Shown here piece by piece: positions 56,577 to 64,000 of a stretch of DNA of 64,000 nt (positions are counted from its first letter, which is position 1; every line of letters starts with the position of its first letter). The stretch lies in the NCBI GenBank assembly GCA_035610365.1, contig CM069435.1, positions 16,543,123-16,607,122 on the forward strand, read 5' to 3'. The notes below the pieces were generated by a model. The model was not told the origin of the DNA. It worked only from the letters and a program-made list of their open reading frames with translations, and searched no databases. This stretch comes from Aquatica leii (taxonomy: Eukaryota; Arthropoda; Insecta; Coleoptera; Lampyridae). A program made the translations under genes and the position numbers.

Positions 56577-59015
56577 TAAAGAGCGGGTAGTAAGGCAAGC
56601 AAAAATACCAAAAAAAGGTAGCATAAAAAGCATATTAAACCTGCCAAAAAGGCAATAAAAAAGGCACATTTATCTATTAAAATTTACAGTTTATTTTTTT
56701 GTTTTACAATGTTTATTAAGTGATATTATTTTCCCAAGCACAAATCAAATAATTTTCAATATTTTGACCAAGAAGCTGTTGCCTTTTATCATTTAAAACA
56801 TTTTTATAGAAGGCTAAAGTTTTTTCGACATCACAAGGTGTTAGTGAAGCAAATTTTAATGCCGATGTTTCCGTTATTGTTAAAGATATTTTCTGTTGAT
56901 GCTTCATGGCGTCTTCTTTTTAAATTTCAGTCAGTTGTTTAAAGAGGTCAAAGGAAAGGTTTTTTCATATGACGGAATCCAATTTTTGATTAAATTTTCT
57001 TCCTATAGTCCTTGGACATGCTTTTATAATTGTTATTCTTTCGAATTGAGCGAAAGGTTCGGTCATTGCGGTTTCGCTTTTTTCTAGCTTCTTTAATTTG
57101 TCAGGAATGCCGGAAATGTGTTTTTATAAAAACTAGTCCTCTTTTAACAGTTTTGTCATTTTGAGATTTAGCAATTGCTGCAGAGGCCGTCTCGTCAAAT
57201 AATTCAACCACCTGAAGTAAGACAATTCAATTAATGTATAAGACAATGTCAGATTATAGTATGAACTGTACCTCTTTAATTTTTTCAAAATGTGTGGCAT
57301 AAAAAATGCAAGCAGATAACCAAGTTCCCCATCTTGTTATGACAGGTTCTGGTGGAAGTTTAACATCTGGAAGTTTTTCTTTATAGGCCCTTACCCGTAA
57401 TGGTGCTTTCACAAAAACCTGAAACAAGATCCAATAATCAAAAAGAGAATCTAATATGTTAGAGACTTTTACCTTTTTGGTGGCAGAAATTAATTTGTTT
57501 ACTATTGCAAACTTGTCTCTAATTAATTCACACACCTTATGTATTCCATGTGCCAGACAAGTTAAATGTTTAAAATTCGGATAAAATATTTCTAATGCCT
57601 GAACGGATTGGATCATATAAGGTGCTGCATCGGTTACTAATAAGAGAACCTTTTTTTACGCCATTGGGATACAGAAGTACTACAAACATAAAATTATACA
57701 ATTGTAATTAATAGATTGTTTTGTGATTGGTCTGTGGAATTTCTTTGAATGCTAGCAAATGAGCTTTTCCTGGTTCTAATTCAGACAATTTACAAACTAC
57801 AAAATTTGCTATATATCGACCTCTGCAATCGGTTGTTTCATCAACCGAAGTCCAAATGTAATGGCCCCCAATGTCATTCTTTATTGTCTGTATTTTCTAT
57901 AAAAGGTAAACCAGCATTTCGAAAACTATTAATACTTTAATTAAACTGCTTACCGATTGGTAACATATGTCTAAATAATTTTTTCTCAAAGTTGATTCAT
58001 CTGGAACAACTTGTTTGTTGTATTATTCGAGGAAATTGATTTTATCAAGTTTTTTAAGAGGAATTTGAGCCCACACCAATGCTTCGCCCAAATGTAGAGC
58101 AAAAGTTGTTTTTGATGGGCCAGGTTTATTCTGTTGATCTTCTATAACGTTTTTTAACAATGGTTGTTTCATAATTTTTTTTAATATTTTTTAAATGTAA
58201 ATCATTACCCAAGTGTTGTTTTACATGGTACTTTTTAGTAGCACTTATCTAAAATAATACATGTACTATTAATTAAAAGCATTTAAATTAAGATATTACA
58301 AACTTACTGATTTTGAACAAACTTGACAAAAAAGGTTTTCTTCGTCGGTTGTTAAATTATTGTCCAATTTACTTGTAATAATTTTCAAAATTTTGGTTGT
58401 TTATTAGGTGGCATTTTTTAAAACTTACTCACAGCACAACAGCAATAGACTATCACAGTGTGACAATATCACAGGTATTTATAACAAACAAAGAATATTT
58501 TAGTCATGTGTTTCAGTCATTAAAGGAATCCCACTGGACAGAATTAAAATTGTCTATATTTGTTTGCTTTACTTAGGTACTGAATATACCTATAAAATAT
58601 GATTCATTCCGAAATCCTTCCGGTTTAGTAAATAGTGTTCTGTTAAACCTGGCACTGTACATAATCCTAGTATAAATTCTTACAATAGTTTTTCTCTATA
58701 AGCGGCTTTTGTATTTAATGTTTTCTGGAAACCATTGTGTAACAAAACATAATAATCCCTGTTGTTATTTATAGGTTCGTGGTAAGACCTTTTGAGCAAA
58801 AAATGTTAATTATATTATTGTACGTAATTTAAGTAAAATTCTGTAATGCGTTATTGTCATCTACCTATTAAAACACTGTTTACACAAAATTCTCAAAATT
58901 TATATGTAAAAAGGCAATATAAACTAATGCTCTTTATAAAGGCAAAAAGACAAAAAGTTACACAAAAAGGCAAAATAGGCAGGCTTTAGGCATTTGCCTG
59001 ACTGTCCGCTCTTTA
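56577..59015 (-). mobile_element. hAT transposon with 8 bp target duplication
   Basis: GTCATTAC lies at 56569-56576 and 59016-59023. The termini read TAAAGAGCGGGTAGTAAGGC and, reversed from the right, TAAAGAGCGGACAGTCAGGC. Subterminal AAAAAGGCA-type motifs repeat near both ends. The interior carries one spliced transposase on the minus strand. 2439 bp in all. Confidence 0.93.
56716..58414 (-). pseudogene. hAT transposase (CGGBP1-like clade) with short introns
   Basis: The minus-strand start is MPPNKQ at 58414, with one frameshift soon after. A zinc-finger block CQVCSKSISATKKYHVKQH spans an intron (58249-58307). GEALVWAQIPLKKLDKINFL, ESTLRKNYLDICYQS, an intron at 57897-57952, GGHYIWTSVDETTDCRGRYI (first catalytic Asp) and LLLVTDAAPYMIQSVQALEI (second Asp) follow. 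YPNFKHLTCLAHGIHKV, an intron at 57419-57472, RAYKEKLPDVKLPPEPVITR, WGTWLSACIFYA, an intron at 57212-57271, VVELFDETASAAIAKSQN and LTPCDVEKTLAFYKNVLNDK end it at 56716. The four introns are 54-60 bp with GT..AG ends. Few lesions are visible: a frameshift near the start, one in an A-run near 57650, and stops near 58028 and 56925. A recent loss of function is likely. Confidence 0.85.
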
Positions 59016-59186
59016 GTCATTACGTTTAAAATTGTAGACAACTTTACAAGTTTTTTATAATTTTCTCTACAAGTTAAAAAAATGTAATCTTCGTTTTGTA
59101 TAAAAAAGTATTTTTTGCTTATTGAAATTTCAAACATTAAAAATGTACGAATGTGATATTTTAACTAAGCAATTTACAAGCAATTC

Positions 59187-59300
59187 GCCGCGGTGTAGGG
59201 TGTCCAATAGTAACTTATTACGCCGAAAGTCCATGGTTCAAATCCCGCAGCTGCCACTTCTAAAAACTTGTCAAACAACCACCGCCGCTTTAAATAAAAA
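59187..59300 (+). repeat. tRNA-like SINE fragment
   Basis: CCGCGGTGTAGGG resembles a polymerase III A box region. GGTTCAAATCC (59235-59245), about 45 bp later, is a near-perfect B box followed by CGCAGCTGCCA. The acceptor stem does not pair, so this is not a working tRNA. An A-rich tail (TAAATAAAAACTAATAAA) ends it, as in tRNA-derived SINEs. Confidence 0.4.
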
Positions 59301-59639
59301 CTAATAAATCAATGTTCAACGGTATTCTCTAAGAATTACAACAAATGCCATTTAAGAACCAAAATGTTATTTATTTATTTAAAAAAAAACATAATTTAGT
59401 TTTACTTTCCAAAATTGTTTTTTATTTAACACCAACGTGACACTCTCCTAACGAATCATTAACACGTTTATTAAACGAATCCAATTCCTTTTGTTGTACG
59501 CGAACATTTTACGTTGTTATAGTGATTATAAAACATTTTTGTGCCAATGTACAGTGTTTTTGAAAAAAACAAATTTGTAACATTTAAAAAACTGAAATGT
59601 TTTACTAGAGTCACGATGGGTTTTGTTGGGTTTTATAAT

Positions 59640-59900
59640 TATAACTGAAGATGATTTTAGTGGATGATTTAAGTTGTTTCCTCTTAAAACTGCTACGGCA
59701 CGGGATTGTGCTCGAGTATTAATTGATGAAGTAATTTTACGCTATGGCACACTCTGGAAAATAACCAGTGAAAATGGTACTCAATTTGTCAATCAAATTA
59801 TGCAACAAGCAACGTTCTGTCTTGGCTTTAAACAAAACTTCACATATACTTACCACCCTAAATGAAATTAAATTGAAAAAAAAAACGAAATCGCAAACCT
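59640..59900 (+). pseudogene. Ty3/gypsy integrase core fragment
   Basis: FPLKTATARDCARVLIDEVI, LRYGTLWKITSENGTQFVNQ, IMQQATFCLGFKQNF and YHPK, then a broken IEKKNEIANL. This is the middle of a gypsy integrase: the second catalytic Asp position of the D,D35E triad is Glu here (SENG for SDNG) and the third-residue region is damaged (IEKKN for VERKN). No other parts of the element are recognisable around it. Confidence 0.8.
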
Positions 59901-59904
59901 TAAC

Positions 59905-62460
59905 TTTGCACCCCGGATGACGTTAATCGAGATTTTCGTATGATTGTTGAAAATGACAATTTTGTGGCTCTAAAGTATGCCTTATTTAACACGTTTAGAA
60001 TCTTTCTTGCCTGAAGTTTGGGACAATCACGAAAAAGAATAAGATAAATAAAAAATGTACGCTGTCCAGAAACTCTGCAGTGTGCTACCAAGAGCCTCTC
60101 AGCAAGATCGATTAGGGTTGTGATGTAACCCATTACAATATTTTTTTAAGAAAAATTACCATTTATTTTCTCTATGCACTCTGTTATACAATTTTTGATA
60201 TAAAAAAATTAATCTTGTCATTCAATTCTAACAATTCTCGATGAAGACTCATTATCCCTGTGAACATAAATTTTGTTCAGTTTCAAACAGGTTAGAAAGG
60301 ATTAAGCTGATAACATTTGGTTGAAAGTTTTAGGATACAGTAGATAGAAAATCGTGAAATGCAGTAAAATAAAATAAAAACCCGATATAAATTTGTAAAT
60401 TGTTCGAGCATTATTAAAATTCACTAAATATTAGACTAGTAACGAATTTAAATTAGCTTTTAACGTTACTCGATAAAGACGTTTTGAACTTTTTTAAAAA
60501 TAAATACATTCATTATTTCACTAAAAAGTTTCTTACTAAACTGTTAAGTTTTAAAAATTGTTTCCAAACAAACTACGTTACATACTAAAGTAGTTTTCAA
60601 CAAGAACAATGTATAACAAAGTACAAAGCTTTTAGGTACAACAGCTTAATTAGTTTCTGCAGAAAAATATCGACGACGCAATACACAATATTAAATTTAA
60701 AATTTCAAATATACATTGTGCTTAAAGATGTCTACAAATTGTGTTTAAACTAAACTTTATTTTTTAAAACAAATTTACGCTGTATGCTTCAATGTTCAAT
60801 TTTGCGCAGACAATTTATATTTAAAGTGTGGCTTCAAGCTATTGAATATAGGTTTATATCGTGACTTAACTTATAATTTTTCCAGAATAACGTAAGAGAA
60901 AATGTTTAAAAAAGTATTAACACACAGTTTTTCAAAATAAGTTAAGAAACATAAACATATAACGTGTAAGTTAGTTGAGTTTCTAATATGTGTAAATTAA
61001 AATGATTAATTAAAAATGTCTTTTTGAAATATAGTCTTTAGCGGATACAATTATTTTGCAATATTTAAACTGCAATTATTAATTTTTTTTATTCTGACGT
61101 ACGACATCCTGTGTTTACTTTCCGCCGAGTTTCGTCAATATCGTACAACCGGAAATTATACTTTCCTTCGAAGTGCGCTTAACGTTTATGTATTTTTAAG
61201 CGTAACGTTAATTTCATAATTAAAATATAAGTACTTATAAAAAAAATAAATCTAAAATTAGTTTCTTATTGATTTATTTATTAATAAAAAACGTAACGAC
61301 TTAGGTTAAAATGACGTTTTCTTTAAATATTAAAAATAAATTTATGCCGTTTTAAAACCAGTTATTTTTTTAATTTATGTTTATTTTGGGTTCATAGAAA
61401 TATAATCATTAGTGTGAGTAAATAATCGCTCTTTAAAACTAACTACACACAGATTACATTAACGTTTGCAATTAAATCTTTATGATTTACAATTTTATTA
61501 ACAGTCAGCGTAGCATGATTACTAACACGAGAAAACACGACGATACAAATCAGACAAACCTCAAACGAATTAATAAAATTTATTCAACAAACTGGAAATA
61601 CGCTTATAATTCGATTTTTATGCTTTTATGTAAAAAGTAATGATTTCACTTGTTTTGTTTTGTAAAGAAAAATTGCACTCCATAATATCTACAAATTGAT
61701 TGACAACTTGGGGTTCGTGTGGTTAAACGTTGGAAATTATAGTGGTTAATAGTAGCATGTATATTTTGGATTCTAAATACTTGTTTCCGAAACTGAAGTA
61801 GTTTCAAACTTCGATGCTAGTTAGCTTTACTTTACCCCAAGTATAGCAATTTCTACATCGGAAAGGTATCACGTTTATGGGGTATTAAGTTTTTGCATTA
61901 ACTTTTAGTTCTACTTAAACTAATTAAAATACCAAAAAAAAATTAGTTAACTTTATTATGTAAAATGGTTCGAAAAGCAATTGATTTTATAATTTCGAAT
62001 ATTGTTTTTTTTTGGTAAAAAGAAAATCTTGTTTAGCCGTAATATAAATTAATTTTTTTGAATAACGTTTTTAAAGCCTTTTAAATGAATCGTTTGTCTG
62101 TTTATGAGAACTATCTCAAGAATTGAAAAACTGAAACGTAAATTTAACCGTAACGTATAGTAATCACCAGCTCAAGACTTCGGAGAGTGAGTCGTAGATG
62201 GTTCTCGCTGTGCTGATTATTACAGAATTAAAACAGTGCCAAAACGGCAGAAATATTTACTACAGATCTCGTTTACATCTGTCGAACACTAAAACTAAAT
62301 AAATTATAACAAGGAATATATTTATTTCAACAAAGAGAAAGAGGTTAAAAACAACGTAGAAGTATAGCAGATAAATACTCGTTAAGAGTTCGTCAATAAT
62401 TATCACAGTTAATAATAATAATATAAAATAAATAATAAAATAAATGATTTAGTTTCATAC
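59905..62460. other. AT-rich DNA without recognised genes
   Basis: No ORF with motifs and no clear transposon ends. Confidence 0.5.
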
Positions 62461-62463
62461 GAT

Positions 62464-62990
62464 ATGGTAAAAAACCAAAGTGCGCTAAGCATCCAAAAGT
62501 AAGTGAAGATATTTCGGTAGGCGTGCCTTCTAATTTAGTCGTAATGCTATTTGCAATCATAAAAATCAAAACGGTGATTTTAATGTCCCCATGCAAAATT
62601 TATTAATTGTTTATAGGAATTTTCCAAAATAAAAAAACATGTGCAGGTATCCTAATGTTAAAAGAACAGGTGTAGGTAACCAAAGTTGCTAATGATAAAA
62701 TAGAAACATTAAATTACACTGTAAAGTAAAAATGTATTTTTACCTCACTTTTCTCACAACAACTACATCGTAAACCTCAATTTATTATTAAAAATCAGCG
62801 TAGATGATTTAAGATACTTAAAAATGTGGAAACTTATGGACCTGACACTGACACATACGTGTAATTTTCTTAACGTATAAAATAGAAGTAACCTTATTGG
62901 CTTTCGGTATGTAAAATAACGTATCATAAGGTAAAATTCTTACAGTACAAAAACCACATAAAAATGTTTTTAACATAACTGATTATTGGT
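62464..62990 (+). repeat. diverged interspersed repeat R1, copy 3
   Basis: Starts AAACCAAAGTGCGCTAAGC, nearly the start of copy 1 (8757). It has GTAGGCGTGCC, AAATTACACTGTAAA and ATTCTTACAGTACA at the same relative positions. Confidence 0.5.
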
Positions 62991-63569
62991 TTAAATAATA
63001 TGATTTATATTCAGAATATTATCTCTTCAACTTTTCCATGGTCTTCTATTTTCTCCACTCCACTTTCTTATCATGACCAAACTACGTCCATTTTTCTATT
63101 TTGCTTATATACATCCGTTTTTATGTTTACTATTTAAATAGCGGCATTTCTTATTGTTTTCAGTTTAGATTTTCTACAGTAGATTTTAGTTTAGTGTTAT
63201 TTTTATTGTTGCCTTCAAAATATACAGTTCAAATCAACTTTTTTTACATTTTTAAACTGGTTGTGCCGCCTAGGTGTAGGTCTGCATAAAAGCAGCATTT
63301 CTCCTATGCACTATCTTTTTTTTTTGACCACATCATGTTGTAACGTTTTCGTTACTGTTGTTATTTGATTTTATATTATCTGTATTATTTTAACTAAATG
63401 TTGCGTGTAAACTTTCTTTTATTTTTATTTTGTGAAGTCGCTACTTTTTAGGGCGAGATCAGCCTTGAAATTCATTCGTTACTTAGCTTTCGAGTAATGC
63501 GCTTGTGTTACTTAATTTTAAAGCCACGTAGCTTTTATTTTACCTTATATCTACATTGTCTTTATTTGA

Positions 63570-64000
63570 AAAGCCTGTGTTAATAATACAGGTATCTCTT
63601 CAATTTCTATTTTGTTACGTTTATCTAATTCCCCGTTTTTATTTGTTTTAGGCTGTTTTTTATGTACAGATTTTATCAAAGTGTACTTCTTGTCCCATAA
63701 ACGTAATGTGGTTTATGCAACTCCTGCTGGTCAACCAACTGTTTCTCTTCAAAAAAAAAACGAGTCTGGCGCACGAAGAGGTGTGTCTCAAAAGTCCAAG
63801 TCATCTCAACAAAAATATCTCCCGTACAATCCGAAAGAAATAGTAAAGTTGTCTAAAACCTACTTTTCTAAAAATGAATGGTCTGCTTGGTTAAAAATCA
63901 TTTCTAAGTTTTATCGTAACTCTTCCTTACAAGTTTACCTGAATTATCTCCTTTCTTTGTCTCTATGCCGAATGACAATCGTCCCTATATTAAGTTTTTT
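63570..64000 (+). CDS. unidentified open coding frame or exon, cut by window edge
   Basis: One frame stays open for 143 codons from 63570 to the end with no ATG. A good acceptor (TTTTTATTTGTTTTAG, ending 63651) suggests an exon starting at 63652. Its translation includes IKVYFLSHKRNVVYATPAGQ, then PTVSLQKKNESGARRGVSQK, KYLPYNPKEIVKLSKTYFSK and NEWSAWLKIISKFY. The composition is protein-like and unlike the random AT ORFs. I do not recognise the family; it could be a host exon or part of a transposon. Confidence 0.35.

Noticed and set aside
59187-59258. Functional tRNA gene
   Set aside because: B box is good, but acceptor and anticodon stems do not pair.
1-64000. Prokaryotic features, CRISPR arrays or operons
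   Set aside because: Spliceosomal introns and element types are eukaryotic; the only regular arrays are AAT microsatellites and the 122 bp Transib repeat.

Overview
This window looks like a transposon-rich, strongly AT-rich piece of an arthropod (most likely insect) nuclear genome. The evidence is the combination of element types: Penelope-like retroelements (PLEs) with GIY-YIG endonucleases, Ty3/gypsy and BEL/Pao relics, a Transib (RAG1-related) element, Tc1/mariner and pogo/Tigger relatives, hAT elements with very short spliceosomal introns (54-60 bp), and a Helitron. Almost every gene-like feature belongs to a mobile element. I found no host gene I could name and no rRNA, intact tRNA or CRISPR. 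The one possible non-transposon coding exon runs off the right edge (63570-64000) and is unidentified.

Layout. 1-2.6 kb: a MULE-type transposase relic, an unrecognised ORF, and a PLE relic with inverted terminal repeats and a hammerhead-ribozyme-like motif. 5.4-7.4 kb: an apparently intact DD41D Tc1/mariner-type transposon with 350 bp inverted repeats. 9.7-11.2 kb: a decayed relative of it, and an LTR with a tRNA-Lys primer binding site. 13.3-17.5 kb: a non-autonomous inverted-repeat element and a partial copy facing it, making a large palindrome. 19.7-22.3 kb: a hAT relic with a nested Helitron. 22.6-30 kb: a crowded graveyard holding a Tigger MITE, two pogo-type transposases, gypsy pol and Tc1. 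32.8-38.6 kb: a BEL/Pao relic, then a gypsy relic split by a nearly intact Transib. 40.3-43.1 kb and 45.9-48.0 kb: two more PLEs. 48.95 kb: an isolated PLE terminus with a well-formed hammerhead. 53.8-55.3 kb: a gypsy pol relic interrupted by a 236 bp hammerhead-bearing insertion with an 11 bp target duplication. 56.6-59.0 kb: a hAT element with spliced transposase. 59-60 kb: a tRNA-like SINE fragment and gypsy integrase. The rest is AT-rich sequence with diverged interspersed repeats.

The two strongest observations follow. (1) The Transib at 33886-37957 has exact ends: a 5 bp CGCTT duplication and termini beginning CACAGTG, the V(D)J heptamer. The left end also has a 23 bp spacer and a nonamer-like block. 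Its transposase is spoiled by one in-frame stop only. (2) Hammerhead-ribozyme motifs recur in PLE termini from two sequence families. Compensatory base changes in stems I and II support a real RNA fold, and one copy appears to have moved on its own as a short unit. Nested insertions give relative ages: hAT then Helitron; gypsy then Transib; gypsy then hammerhead unit.
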